Below, piece by piece: positions 16,646-25,617 of a DNA stretch of 64,000 nt; position 1 is the first letter of the stretch; each line of letters starts with the position of its first letter. A program made the position numbers and the translations under genes. This stretch comes from JBBRHQ01 sp963840235. GTDB lineage: Bacteria; Actinomycetota; Thermoleophilia; Solirubrobacterales; 70-9. The stretch covers positions 411,890-475,889 of the forward strand of contig CAWIYC010000005.1 of the NCBI GenBank assembly GCA_963840235.1, written 5' to 3'. A model generated the notes under the pieces. The model worked only from the letters and a program-made list of their open reading frames with translations. It was not told the DNA's origin and ran no database searches.

Positions 16646-18025
16646 CTAGATCCGCTTCGACGCCGCGGTGAGGACCTTGTGCAGCACGTCGTGGATCTCC
16701 TCGAACTGCTCGGTGTCTGCGATCAGCGGCGGCGCCAGCTGGATCACCGGGTCGCCGCGGTCGTCGGCCCGGCAGATCAGGCCGCGTCGGTACAGCTCAC
16801 CGGAGAGGAAGCCACGCAGGAGGTCCTCGGCCTCCTCGTCGCTGAAGGTCTCCTTGGTGTCCTGGTCCTTGACCAGCTCCAGAGCCTGGAAATAGCCGGC
16901 GCCCCGAACGTCGCCGACGATCGGGATGTCGCCCAGGCTCTCCAGCATCTGCCTGAACTCGGCCTCCTTGGCGAGGACGTGCCCACAGAGGTCCTCGCGC
17001 TCGATGATGTCGAGGTTGGCCATCGCCATCGCGGCCGCGACCGGGTGCCCGGCGAAGGTGAAGCCGTGGGCGAAGGACTCCGAGCCCTCCATGAAGGGCT
17101 CGGCGACGGCGTCGGATGCGATCAGCGCCCCCATCGGAGCGTATGCCGAGGTCAGCGCCTTGGCGGTGGTGATGATGTCCGGCTGGTAGGAGAACCGTTC
17201 AGAGCCGAAGTAGTGGCCGAGGCGCCCCCATGAGCAGATCACCTCGTCGGAGATCAGGAGCACGTCGTGGCGGTCGCAGATCTCCCGCACATGCTGGAAG
17301 TAGCCGTCGGGTGGGACGAAGCAGCCGCCGGCGTTCTGGACCGGCTCGAGGATCACGGCGCCGACCGTCTCCGGGCCCTCGAACATGATCCGCTCCTCGA
17401 TCGCACTCGAGGCCCACAGGGGGTGGCGGTCATCCGGCCAGCGATAGAGGTTCGTGTTGGGGACGTGGCAGCCGCCGGGGGTCAAAGGCTCGAACTGTGA
17501 GCGAAGCTCGGTGATCCCGGTGGCCGAGAGGGCGCCGAGGGAGGTGCCGTGGTAGGCGATCTCGCGGGCGATCACCTTGGTCTTCTGGCCGTTGCCGCGC
17601 AGGCGATGGTAGTTGCGGGTGAGCTTCAGCGCCGACTCGACCGCCTCCGAGCCGCCGGAGGTGAAGAAGACGCGATTGAGGTCTCCCGGGGCGAGCGTCG
17701 CGATCCTCGCCGCCAGCTCGATCGCGCGCGGGTGGGCATAGCTCCAGAGGACGTAGAAGTCCAGCTCCTCGACCTGGCGGGCGGCGGCCTCTCCGATCTC
17801 GCTGCGGCCGTGGCCGGCGTTGACGCAGAACAGCCCGGAGAGCCCGTCGAGGTAGCGGTTGCCGTTCTCGTCGTAGACGTAGCAGCCGTCTCCTCGGGAG
17901 ATGATCGGGATCTCGTGGTCGGCGGTGTAGGTGCCCATCCGCGAGAAGTGCATCCACAGATGCCGCCTTGCCATCTCTTGCAGGCTGGTGTCGGTCTGAC
18001 CGGTCTTCTGCTGTGCGATCGCCAT
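16646..18025 (-). CDS. class III PLP-dependent aminotransferase (ω-amine/putrescine type)
   Basis: Fold type I aminotransferase of 459 residues that moves an amino group from an ω-amino compound to pyruvate or an α-keto acid. Motifs: GLFCVNAGHGR, SGGSEAVESALKLTRNYHR, LEPVQNAGG, the PLP-binding Asp in LLISDEVICSWGR (ISDEV) and the Schiff-base Lys in ITTAKALTSAYAPMGA. Its sequence style resembles putrescine/β-alanine:pyruvate transaminases of actinobacteria. A PucR gene follows (36 bp), and an APC permease diverges upstream. With the aldehyde dehydrogenase and alanine dehydrogenase nearby, polyamine or GABA degradation is likely. Exact substrate is inferred. Confidence 0.92.
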   Translation of the reverse strand: MAIAQQKTGQTDTSLQEMARRHLWMHFSRMGTYTADHEIPIISRGDGCYVYDENGNRYLDGLSGLFCVNAGHGRSEIGEAAARQVEELDFYVLWSYAHPRAIELAARIATLAPGDLNRVFFTSGGSEAVESALKLTRNYHRLRGNGQKTKVIAREIAYHGTSLGALSATGITELRSQFEPLTPGGCHVPNTNLYRWPDDRHPLWASSAIEERIMFEGPETVGAVILEPVQNAGGCFVPPDGYFQHVREICDRHDVLLISDEVICSWGRLGHYFGSERFSYQPDIITTAKALTSAYAPMGALIASDAVAEPFMEGSESFAHGFTFAGHPVAAAMAMANLDIIEREDLCGHVLAKEAEFRQMLESLGDIPIVGDVRGAGYFQALELVKDQDTKETFSDEEAEDLLRGFLSGELYRRGLICRADDRGDPVIQLAPPLIADTEQFEEIHDVLHKVLTAASKRI

Positions 18026-18257
18026 TTCCGCTCTCCGTCCGCGCTCGGGTTTGCTTCTACTAAGTGGACAACGCTAGAGCCGAATCGTCGCGCTTGCAAG
18101 TGATTTTTGGGTCAAGCCCCCAATCTGCCCTTGTACAAGATGGACAAAGTGGGTCCTGCACCTTTTTCCATCCCCCACTTGCGAATAGTGTTGCGGCCGC
18201 ATAGGTTCGCGTCCAGTCGCCGCCGCCGTGGCAGCGGGATGACCAAGGAGGAGACGC
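18026..18257. promoter_or_regulatory. divergent control region with CTTG-type palindromes
   Basis: This 232 bp gap separates the divergently transcribed aminotransferase and APC permease genes. It holds palindromes CTTGCAAG (18093-18100) and CTTGTACAAG (18130-18139), plus a TGGACAA direct repeat on either side. These are candidate operators, perhaps for the PucR regulator; no clear consensus -35/-10 pair stands out. GACCAAGGAGGAGACGC just before 18258 supplies the permease ribosome site. Confidence 0.45.
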
Positions 18258-20060
18258 ATGGAGAGTGCTTCTGCAGCCGAGCCGCCCCGCCAGGCCGGGG
18301 TCGCCAGCGAGGGCGACAAGGGGCTGAAGTCCGGCGCCCTCGGCTTCCTCTCCAACGTCGTCATCGGCGTCGCCTCGACCGCGCCCGGCTACAGCCTCGC
18401 CGCGGTCCTCGGCTTCGTCGCGATCGAGGTCGGCTTCCAATCGCCGGCGATCCTCTGGCTTGCCTTCATCCCGATGCTGTTCATCTCCGCCGCCTACTAC
18501 TACATGAACCGTGCCGACCCCGATTGCGGCACCTCGTTCACCTGGCTCACCTCGACCGTGGGGCCGCGGACCGGTTGGATGACGGGCTGGGCGATCATCA
18601 TGGCCGACCTCTTCGTCATGGCCAACCTGTCCCAGATCGCCGGCCTCTACACGTTCCTCCTGTTCGACTGGCAGTCCGCTGCCGACTCGGTCGCCGCGGT
18701 GACCGCGGTCGGCGTGCTCTGGATCGTCGTCATGACCTGGATCTGCGTCGTCGGGATCGAGCTCTCGGCCAGGACCCAGTTCTTCCTGCTCGGGGCCGAG
18801 GTCCTCACCCTGGCCCTGTTCTCGGTCGTCGCCCTGATCAAGGTCTACGCCACCGACGTCACCGGCTCCGTGCTGCCGTCGCTTTCCTGGTTCAACCCGC
18901 TCGACATCTCCAGCGGCAGCGCCCTGGCGGCGGGACTGACCCTGGCGATCTTCATCTACTGGGGGTGGGATACGACCGTCACCGTCAACGAGGAGAGCGA
19001 GAACTCCTCCGAGACGCCCGGGAGGGCGGCGGTCACGGCCACCGTCATCCTCGTCCTCATCTACGTGGTCGTCGCCGTCGCCGCCCAGTCCTACGCTGGA
19101 ATCGGCGAGCTGAAGCAGAATCCCGATGACGTCCTCAGCGCTCTCGGCACCGACGTCTTCGGCTCCCCGCTCGACAAGATCCTGATCATCGCCGTGCTGA
19201 CATCGGCCTCGGCCTCGACCCAGACGACGATCCTGCCGAGCTCGCGGACCTCGCTCTCGATGGCTTTCGCAAAGGCGATACCGAAACACTTCGGCCACGT
19301 CCACGAGCGCTTCCAGACGCCCGACTACTCGACCATCTGGTTCGGCGTCGGCTCGATCGTCTGGTACGTGGGGCTGACCCTGATCAGCGAGAACATCCTC
19401 TTCGACTCGATCGCGGCACTCGGCCTGATGATCGCCTTCTACTACGCGCTGACCGGCTTCGCGGCGCCGATCTACTACCGTCACGAGCTGTTCAGGGGCT
19501 CGGGCGCGGTGCGAACCGTCGGCGTCGGGGTCTTCGGCGGGGTGGCGCTGCTCGGCCTCGGCTTCTTCGTCGCCGACATCTGGAGCACGCAGGGCAATGC
19601 CTGGACCGCGCTGTTCGACAAGTCCAGCTTCGCCAACCTCGTCGCCACCGTCTGCGCCTGGGTGGGAACCGCCGGGGTGATCATCGGCACGATCACCGCC
19701 TTCGCCCGCCAGCGCTCGCTCAAGAACCTGATCCTGGTCGGCGTCGCCAGCACGATCGGAGGCCTGGTGCTCGCCTGGGCCTTCTTCAAGAGCGCGATCG
19801 ACCTCTCCGATCCCGCCAACTCGGAGTCCGGCGATTCCTGGTTCGGGCTGGGGCCACCGTTTATTATCGGGATCGGCTCGCTGCTCGTCGGCGTGGTTCT
19901 GATGCTGATCTGGGAGCGGACCAACCCGGAGTTCTTCAAGCGCAAGTGGAAGACCGCCGCGCCGGGGTCTCTCGACGCGGAGCCGGAGCCGGTCGCCGGC
20001 GGCGCTCCGCTGCCGGGGGAGCCGGTTCCGGGCAAGCACGACCATGGTGAGGTGAGCTAG
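18258..20060 (+). CDS. APC-superfamily amino acid/amine permease
   Basis: Integral membrane transporter of 600 residues with about 12-14 helices. The N-terminal APC block is clear (KSGALGFLSNVVIGVASTAPGYSLAAVLGF; a GxxSTAPxxS variant), and helix 3-6 segments include DPDCGTSFTWLTSTVGPRTGWMTGW and GWDTTVTVNEESENSSETPGRAA. The last ~30 residues are an acidic, Pro-rich cytoplasmic tail. It is followed directly by a Usp gene (stop TAG, then ATG) and an aldehyde dehydrogenase, so it probably imports the amine or amino acid degraded by this cluster. Confidence 0.92.
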   Translation: MESASAAEPPRQAGVASEGDKGLKSGALGFLSNVVIGVASTAPGYSLAAVLGFVAIEVGFQSPAILWLAFIPMLFISAAYYYMNRADPDCGTSFTWLTSTVGPRTGWMTGWAIIMADLFVMANLSQIAGLYTFLLFDWQSAADSVAAVTAVGVLWIVVMTWICVVGIELSARTQFFLLGAEVLTLALFSVVALIKVYATDVTGSVLPSLSWFNPLDISSGSALAAGLTLAIFIYWGWDTTVTVNEESENSSETPGRAAVTATVILVLIYVVVAVAAQSYAGIGELKQNPDDVLSALGTDVFGSPLDKILIIAVLTSASASTQTTILPSSRTSLSMAFAKAIPKHFGHVHERFQTPDYSTIWFGVGSIVWYVGLTLISENILFDSIAALGLMIAFYYALTGFAAPIYYRHELFRGSGAVRTVGVGVFGGVALLGLGFFVADIWSTQGNAWTALFDKSSFANLVATVCAWVGTAGVIIGTITAFARQRSLKNLILVGVASTIGGLVLAWAFFKSAIDLSDPANSESGDSWFGLGPPFIIGIGSLLVGVVLMLIWERTNPEFFKRKWKTAAPGSLDAEPEPVAGGAPLPGEPVPGKHDHGEVS

Positions 20061-20480
20061 ATGGCCGGAGAAATCGTCCTCGGCTACGACGAGAGCGAGG
20101 TCTCGGACGTCGCGCTCGCCGCGGCGGTCGACCTCGCCCGCGATCTGAAGACCAAGCTCGTGGTCGTCTTCGGCTACGACCCGGCACGGATCGGCGGTGA
20201 GGTCCGCGACCTCGATCAGGCGCTCGAGAAGCGGGGAGAGGAGGCGATCCGGAAGGCCGAGGAGAAGGCGAGGGCCGCGGGCGTCGAGGCGGAGACCCTG
20301 ATCATCAAGAACAGGCCGTCGGCTGCCCTGTCCGAGGTTGCCGCGGAACGGGGAGCGCGATTGATCGTCGTCGGCGGATACAGCGAGCGCCCCGTGACCG
20401 GGGCGATTCTCGGCTCGACCCCGCACAAGCTGCTTCACATCTCGGAGGTTCCGGTGATGGTCGTCCCAGTCCACGGGTAG
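20061..20480 (+). CDS. universal stress protein, single domain
   Basis: Cytoplasmic UspA-fold protein of 139 residues. It begins IVLGYDESEVSDVALAAAVDLA and ends with the ATP-binding type signature GGYSERPVTGAILGSTPHKLLHISEVPVMVVP (G-2x-G-9x-G-S/T pattern). It starts immediately after the permease stop, sharing GAGGTGAG as ribosome site, and is likely co-transcribed. Usp proteins paired with permeases are thought to modulate transport or sense ATP; that role here is inference. Confidence 0.93.
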   Translation: MAGEIVLGYDESEVSDVALAAAVDLARDLKTKLVVVFGYDPARIGGEVRDLDQALEKRGEEAIRKAEEKARAAGVEAETLIIKNRPSAALSEVAAERGARLIVVGGYSERPVTGAILGSTPHKLLHISEVPVMVVPVHG

Positions 20481-20482
20481 AG

Positions 20483-20519
20483 CGGGTTCACGCGCAGGGC
20501 CAGCTCGCGAGTGAACCCG
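20483..20519 (+). promoter_or_regulatory. hairpin overlapping the aldehyde dehydrogenase start
   Basis: CGGGTTCAC (20483-20491) and GTGAACCCG (20511-20519) are perfect inverted repeats, and the flanking GCG/CGC can extend the stem. The right arm contains the GTG taken as start of the aldehyde dehydrogenase. The structure may terminate the permease-usp transcript or control translation of the next gene. Confidence 0.5.
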
Positions 20520-22022
20520 GCAGATGGATCAAATTCCAGCATCGGGCTGAAGAGCCCCGAGACACGGCTTCTGATCGGCGGCGAGCAGGTCGCGGGATCC
20601 GGCGAGCCGCTGGCGGTCGAGAACCCCGCCACCGAGGAAACCTTCGCCACCCTCGCCACCGCCTCGCCCGAGCAGGTCGGGGCGGCGATCGCCACCGCCC
20701 GCGACGCAGCCCGCGGCTGGCAGCGGACCCCGGCGATCGAGCGCGGCGAGATGCTGCACGAGGTGGCGCGACGGTTGCGCTCGCGCCAGAAGGAGCTGGC
20801 GACGGCGATGACCGCCGAGGGCGGCAAGCCGCTGAACGAGAACAGCGACGAGGTCGAGTGGTGCGCCGCCGCCTTCGACTACTACGCCGAGATCGGCCGC
20901 GACTCGGCAGGGCGGGTGATCCCCTCGATCGAGGCGACCCAGCTCTCGATGGTGGTCAAGGACCCAGTCGGCGTGGTCGGCTGCATCGTCCCCTGGAACT
21001 ACCCGCTGCTGCTGCTGACCTGGAAGCTCGCCCCGGCCCTGGCGGCGGGGAACACCACGGTCTGCAAGCCCTCCGAGCTGACCCCGATTTCGACCCTGAT
21101 GCTGGCGGGCTGCCTCGACCACCTGCCGGCTGGTGCAGTCAACCTGATCGCCGGGGCCGGCGAGGTCGGCGCCGCGATCACCGCCGACGAAGGGATCGAC
21201 TGCGTCGCCTTCACCGGCTCGGTCGAGACCGGCAAGCGGGTCGCGCTCGCCTGCGCCGAGCGGGTCGCCAGGGTCAACCTCGAGATGGGCGGCAAGGACC
21301 CGTTCATCGTCTGCGCCGACATCGGCGCCGAGGGCGTCGGGGTCGCCGCCCGCGGCGGCGCCTGGGCCGCCTACCTCAACGCCGGCCAGGTCTGCACCTC
21401 GGCCGAGCGCTTCTACGTGGCCGCCGACGTCTTCGACGACTACCTCAACGCCTTCGTCGAGCACACCGACTCGCTGATCGTCGGCGACCCCGCTGCGGCC
21501 GGCACCGACGTCGGCCCGATGGTCTCGGCGGCCCAGCGCCGGAAGGTGGTGGATCAGGTCGAGGCCGCCGTCGCGGCGGGGGCGGAGTTGGTGACCGGCG
21601 GCGGCGACGGCGGTCACGAGCGCGGCCATTTCTACTCGCCCGCGGTGATCACCGGCGCCCCCGCCGAGACCGACCTGCTGCGGGAGGAGACCTTCGGCCC
21701 GGTGGCCCCGATCGTCCCGGTCTCCTCGCTCGACGAGGCGATCGAGCTCGCCAACGGAACCCGCTTTGGCCTCGGCGCCAACATCTACACCTCGGACCTG
21801 AAGACGATGGTCCGCTGCATGCGCGAGATCAAAGCCGGGACGGTCTGGTTCAACGACCCGCTGACCGACAACGACGCCGGCCCCTTCGGCGGCTTCAAGC
21901 AATCCGGAATGGGCCGGGAGTTGGGCCGCGAAGGCCTCGAGGCCTTCCAGGAGACCAAGCACGTCCACGTCGAGACGGAGATCGCCGCGAAGGAGTGGTG
22001 GTACCCCTACGGCGGGGGCTGA
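20511..22022 (+). CDS. aldehyde dehydrogenase (γ-aminobutyraldehyde/betaine type)
   Basis: NAD(P)-dependent aldehyde dehydrogenase of 503 residues. Conserved features: PVGVVGCIVPWNYPLLLLTWKLAPALAAGN, cofactor loop FTGSVETGKRVA, general-base Glu in NLEMGGKDPFIV and the catalytic Cys in LNAGQVCTSAERF. The C-terminal GPFGGFKQSGMGRELGREGL is typical of betaine/aminobutyraldehyde dehydrogenases. In context it would oxidise the aldehyde made by the transaminase. The GTG start lacks a clear Shine-Dalgarno and sits in a hairpin arm; no better start lies close downstream, so the N-terminus is uncertain by about 15 residues. Confidence 0.93.
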   Translation: MNPADGSNSSIGLKSPETRLLIGGEQVAGSGEPLAVENPATEETFATLATASPEQVGAAIATARDAARGWQRTPAIERGEMLHEVARRLRSRQKELATAMTAEGGKPLNENSDEVEWCAAAFDYYAEIGRDSAGRVIPSIEATQLSMVVKDPVGVVGCIVPWNYPLLLLTWKLAPALAAGNTTVCKPSELTPISTLMLAGCLDHLPAGAVNLIAGAGEVGAAITADEGIDCVAFTGSVETGKRVALACAERVARVNLEMGGKDPFIVCADIGAEGVGVAARGGAWAAYLNAGQVCTSAERFYVAADVFDDYLNAFVEHTDSLIVGDPAAAGTDVGPMVSAAQRRKVVDQVEAAVAAGAELVTGGGDGGHERGHFYSPAVITGAPAETDLLREETFGPVAPIVPVSSLDEAIELANGTRFGLGANIYTSDLKTMVRCMREIKAGTVWFNDPLTDNDAGPFGGFKQSGMGRELGREGLEAFQETKHVHVETEIAAKEWWYPYGGG

Positions 22023-22097
22023 GCCGCCCCCGATCCGCGGAGCGGGGCGCTCGCCGGTCCATCTGCCCGACCCGCCCAGCGGGGACTTGGGGCTCGC

Positions 22098-22135
22098 TGA
22101 AGGGTTTCATCACCCATAGGTGCTGAAACCGTTCA
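22098..22135. repeat. palindromic repeat, copy 1
   Basis: Imperfect inverted repeat reading TGAAGGGTTTCATCACC / GGTGCTGAAACCGTTCA, located 75 bp after the aldehyde dehydrogenase stop. The right arm (GGTGCTGAAACCGTTCA) is identical to that of the perfect palindrome at 29766-29803, 7.7 kb away. It may be a dispersed palindromic element also serving as terminator. Confidence 0.65.
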
Positions 22136-22168
22136 ATGAGCAGGATGGGGAGGCTTAGGTGACCGGCG

Positions 22169-22837
22169 TCAGAGGGGGAGGCGGGGGATCGCCTTTTCCA
22201 GCCAGTCGCGGGCGGCGTCGATGGTCGGGCCGTCGATCGAGTGGCCGATCGGGGCCTCGCGGTAGGTGAGGTCGAGGCCGGCCGGCTCGAGCAGGTCACG
22301 GGCGGCGCGGGCGAACCCGACCCCGATAACCGGGTCGGCGCTGCCGTGGGAGATCAGTACCGGCATCCCCACGCGGGAGACGAGGTCGGGCTCCCAGCCC
22401 TCCACCTGAGGAATGAAGCCGGAGAGGGCGAGGATCCCGGCAGGCCGAGGCCGGCCGGGGCCGAGGCCTTGCGCGTAGGACATCACCGTCCCCTGCGAGA
22501 AGCCGCCGAGGACCGTCCGCTCGGCCGCGACCCCCGCCCAGGCGCCAAGCTCCGCCAGCCACTCTCCCAGCCCCGCATAGCTGACGGCGAAGGTCTCGGG
22601 ATCCGGGAACCCGACCCGCTCGACCACGTACCAGTGGTTCCCGGGCTGGCCGGGGAACCGGAACGGGGCCCGGGGCGAGGCGCAGGCGAGCCGGCCCTCC
22701 GGGTCGAGCAGGTCGAAGAGGCCGACCAGGTCCTGCTCGCTCGTGCCGCGGCCATGCAGCATGACCAGCATTCCATCGGGGCGCTCGAGCCGGGCCGGGC
22801 GGCCCGCGGTAACCAGCGACTGGGGAGGTTCGGTCAC
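22169..22837 (-). CDS. phospholipase/carboxylesterase-family α/β hydrolase
   Basis: Serine hydrolase of 222 residues resembling bacterial carboxylesterase/YpfH-type proteins. It has oxyanion-hole LVMLHGRGTSEQDL, nucleophile Ser in LGGFSQGTVMSYA, catalytic Asp in LISHGSADPVI and His in APIGHSID. GTG 22837 is taken as the start (VTEPPQSLVTAG), since a nearby ATG hits a stop after two codons. It is divergent from the decarboxylase gene by about 60 bp. Substrate is probably a short-chain or phospholipid-like ester, not determinable here. Confidence 0.9.
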   Translation of the reverse strand: MTEPPQSLVTAGRPARLERPDGMLVMLHGRGTSEQDLVGLFDLLDPEGRLACASPRAPFRFPGQPGNHWYVVERVGFPDPETFAVSYAGLGEWLAELGAWAGVAAERTVLGGFSQGTVMSYAQGLGPGRPRPAGILALSGFIPQVEGWEPDLVSRVGMPVLISHGSADPVIGVGFARAARDLLEPAGLDLTYREAPIGHSIDGPTIDAARDWLEKAIPRLPL

Positions 22838-22897
22838 CCCGTCATTGTGCCTTCCGCCGGGCGGCGACGGTCCGCGGCAGGCATAGACTCGGCCGTG

Positions 22898-24361
22898 ATG
22901 TCCGAACAGGACTCGACTCCGTACGTGGACGCAATCCTCTCCTACGCGAGCCGCGACCCGGGCCGCCTCCACGTGCCCGGGCACAAGGGGGGGCCGGGCG
23001 CGGACCCGGCGCTGCGCGCCCTGGCCGGCGACACTGCCCTGCTGCATGACGTGCCGGCACTGATCGAGGGGATCGACGTCGGGCCGGAGCCGACGCCGTT
23101 CCAGGAGGCCCAGCGGCTGGCGGCCGGCGCCTGGGGAGCGCGACGAACCTGGTTCCTGATCAATGGCGCCTCCCAGGGCAATCAGGCCATGTGCCTCGCC
23201 CTGGCCCACTCGGGTGGAGAGCTGGTGATCCAGCGCAACGTCCACTCCTCGGTCATCGACGGCCTGATTCTCTCGGGATTGCGTCCCTCGTTCGTCGCTC
23301 CCGATCTCGACCCCGAGCTCGGTGTTGCCCATTGCATGACCCCGGAGGCGCTCGATCAGACGCTCGCCGCCACTCCCGGTGCGGTGGCCGCGGTCGCCGT
23401 CTCCCCCACCTACTTCGGGGCCTGCGCCGACGTCCGAGCCCTGGCCGAGGTGGCCCACGGGCGCGGTGTCCCGCTGGTCGTGGACGAGGCCTGGGGAGCG
23501 CACCTCCGCTTCCACCCGGAGCTGCCGCCCGACGCGATCTCCAGCGGTGCCGACCTGGTGATCTCCTCCACCCACAAGATCGTCGGCAGCCTTACCCAGG
23601 CGGCGATGCTCCACCTCGCCTCTGAGCGGATCGACGAAAGCGTCGTGGACCGCTGCGTCAGCCTGATCGAATCCACCAGCCCCAGCGGCCTTCTCTGCGG
23701 ATCGCTCGACGCCGGCCGGCGCCAGGCCCACGTCCACGGCGAGGAGCTGCTGGCCGAGACAATCGGGTGCCTGGAGGAGACCCGGGAGGCGATCCGCGGA
23801 ATCCCCGGCCTCGACGTGCTCGACGAGCGCATGGTCGGCAGCGCGGGCGTTGCCGGCTGGGACCCGCTGCGCTTGGCGGTTGACGTTCGCGGCACCGGCT
23901 CCAGCGGCTACCGGCTGGCCGAGCTCGTGCGCGACGACGACGACGTCAACTTCGAGCTCTTCGCCGAGAACGTCGCCGTCGCCGCCTTCGGCATGGGGGC
24001 GCCAGCGGCGCCCCAGTCGGAGCGCCTGGTGGCGGCGCTGCGCCGCGCCGTCGAGCAGATCGGCGGCGGGCCCCCGGCCGAGCACCCCGAGTTCGCTCCG
24101 CCGCCCCCCTGGGGCGAGCTGGCGATGACGCCGCGCGAGGCCTTCCTCGGGCCGCAGCAGGTGGTGCCGTTCGACGCGGCGGTGGGCCGGGTGGCGGCCG
24201 AGCCGCTGGCCGCGTACCCGCCCGGGATCCCCAACGTGCTGCCGGGCGAGCGACTGTCACGGGAGGCGCTCGAGTACGTCACCGAGAGCGTCGCCCACGG
24301 AGGTTACGTGCGGGGCGCCACCGACCGCGAGCTGAAGACGCTGCGGGTCGTCAGCGAGTGA
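22898..24361 (+). CDS. Orn/Lys/Arg decarboxylase (SpeA-like, PLP)
   Basis: Fold type I PLP decarboxylase of 487 residues, the size of the Gram-positive SpeA/YaaO group. Features: RLHVPGHKGGPGADPAL at the N-terminus, FLINGASQGNQAMCLAL, VAVSPTYFGACADV, LVVDEAWGAHLRFHPELP and the PLP-lysine in ISSTHKIVGSLTQAAML. It would make agmatine, cadaverine or putrescine, connecting to the polyamine-related genes upstream. ATG 22898 (a GTG directly precedes it) is chosen. Its stop overlaps the convergent alcohol dehydrogenase stop by 11 bp. Confidence 0.92.
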   Translation: MSEQDSTPYVDAILSYASRDPGRLHVPGHKGGPGADPALRALAGDTALLHDVPALIEGIDVGPEPTPFQEAQRLAAGAWGARRTWFLINGASQGNQAMCLALAHSGGELVIQRNVHSSVIDGLILSGLRPSFVAPDLDPELGVAHCMTPEALDQTLAATPGAVAAVAVSPTYFGACADVRALAEVAHGRGVPLVVDEAWGAHLRFHPELPPDAISSGADLVISSTHKIVGSLTQAAMLHLASERIDESVVDRCVSLIESTSPSGLLCGSLDAGRRQAHVHGEELLAETIGCLEETREAIRGIPGLDVLDERMVGSAGVAGWDPLRLAVDVRGTGSSGYRLAELVRDDDDVNFELFAENVAVAAFGMGAPAAPQSERLVAALRRAVEQIGGGPPAEHPEFAPPPPWGELAMTPREAFLGPQQVVPFDAAVGRVAAEPLAAYPPGIPNVLPGERLSREALEYVTESVAHGGYVRGATDRELKTLRVVSE

Positions 24362-25361
24362 TGACGAGCTTCTCGAGATGCTCGGTGAGCGCCCCCGGCG
24401 CATCGTCCCAATCGACGAAACGCCGGGTGACCGGGTTCGGATCGAGCCTGCCGTCGGCGATCAGGGCGAGAACCTCGGGCATCGCCGGGGCGGCGTGGAC
24501 GCGACCGGTGCGGAAGGTGATGCCCTTCGTGTACATCTCCAGCAGCGGCACCGGCGTCTCCCGCTCGTAGTAGATGCCGACGCTGGTGCAGACGCCGTCG
24601 GGCTCGGTCGAGCGCAGGGCGCAGGCGAGGCCTTCGTGGCTGGCGCTGGCATCGACAGTGATCGGGTAGGGGCCGAGGCGCTCGGGAGGGTCCCCCTCGA
24701 CCACGTTCGCCCCCAGCTCCCGGGCAAGGTCCGCCGAGCCCGGGCGCCCGCCGACGTAGTCGACCCGCTCGGCCCCCAGCGCGGCGGCGATCGCCGCCGC
24801 GTAGAGGTCGATCGATCCCGCGCCGGCGCAGACGAGAACCGCGGAGCCCGGGCGCTCGGCCAGCTGCGGGCCCACCGTGCGCCAGGCGTCGGAGATGTTG
24901 TCGCTGACGCTGGCCGCCGCCGCCGGCTCGACCCCGCCTGGCAAGGTCACCATCATCGGCTCGGCATAGGGGACGCGCACCCGGTCCGAGAGGAAACCGC
25001 CCCACTCGCCGCCGATCGGCAGGCCGTACATGGCCATCGGCGGGGTCTCGGTGCAGGTGGCAGAGCGTCCCTCGCGGCAGGCCGGGCACTGGCCGCAGAA
25101 GATCTGGAAGGCGACGCTGACCAGGTCCCCCGGGACATGGCCGGAGACCGAGTCACCCACCTCGACCACCTCGGCGACGCACTCGTGCCCGAAGGCGAAC
25201 GGGCCCTTGTACGGGGTCCTGCCTGCGATCAGGGCGGTGTCGAGGTCGCAGGTCGCCACCGCAACGGGCCGCACGATCGCCTCCCGGTCGCCCTCGAGCT
25301 TAGGTTCAGGCGCTTCGCGCCACTCCAGGCCCCCGGGCCCGACAAAGGTCAGCTCATGCAT
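24351..25361 (-). CDS. zinc-binding alcohol/polyol dehydrogenase (MDR family)
   Basis: Medium-chain dehydrogenase of about 336 residues. The catalytic zinc site is suggested by CDLDTALI and GHECVAEVVEVGDSVSGHVPGDLV, and structural cysteines lie in FCGQCPACREGRSATC. The usual GxGxxG Rossmann motif reads VCAGAGSIDLYAAAIAAALGA, a divergent form. ATG 25361 (MHELTFVGPGGLEW) is preferred by homology style; an in-frame GTG at 25403 with AGAGGA almost adjacent is an alternative. Threonine/glucose-type substrates are possible. Confidence 0.85.
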   Translation of the reverse strand: MHELTFVGPGGLEWREAPEPKLEGDREAIVRPVAVATCDLDTALIAGRTPYKGPFAFGHECVAEVVEVGDSVSGHVPGDLVSVAFQIFCGQCPACREGRSATCTETPPMAMYGLPIGGEWGGFLSDRVRVPYAEPMMVTLPGGVEPAAAASVSDNISDAWRTVGPQLAERPGSAVLVCAGAGSIDLYAAAIAAALGAERVDYVGGRPGSADLARELGANVVEGDPPERLGPYPITVDASASHEGLACALRSTEPDGVCTSVGIYYERETPVPLLEMYTKGITFRTGRVHAAPAMPEVLALIADGRLDPNPVTRRFVDWDDAPGALTEHLEKLVITR

Positions 25362-25417
25362 GGGACCCGATGCGGCCAGCCGAGCGGCATTCTCAATGCC
25401 CACTCCTCTTCGTTCTT

Positions 25418-25539
25418 GGAACCGTGCCTGACCGATCCTATGCTCCGCGCGGCTGCCCCGAGCTAGTCGCCGCGAGGCATCTCGAGCAGTTCAATACGGT
25501 GGTCATCCGGGTCGCAATCGGATCTCACTTCCAGCGTGC
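25418..25539 (-). pseudogene. orphan 3' end of a VOC/glyoxalase gene, copy A
   Basis: On the minus strand this stretch encodes only the last ~24 residues of a glyoxalase-like domain (SDCDPDDHRIELLEMPRGD and stop at 25463). It is preceded by no open domain and has lost everything upstream. The same ending with similar flanks (GGAACCGTGCCT, ACCGATCCTATG) occurs again at 26389-26513. The intact relative is at 27118-27492. Confidence 0.65.
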
Positions 25540-25617
25540 TGGATAGAGAGGGAAGCGGGGGATGTCTACCCACGCGCCCAGCTAAAGAGGTCGCGCTAAG
25601 TGGCCGAGACTTAGTGG

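Noticed and set aside
18060..20474. 804-codon minus-strand frame opposite the APC permease and Usp
   Set aside because: Low-complexity Asp/Arg/Gly/Glu composition without motifs, antisense to clear genes.
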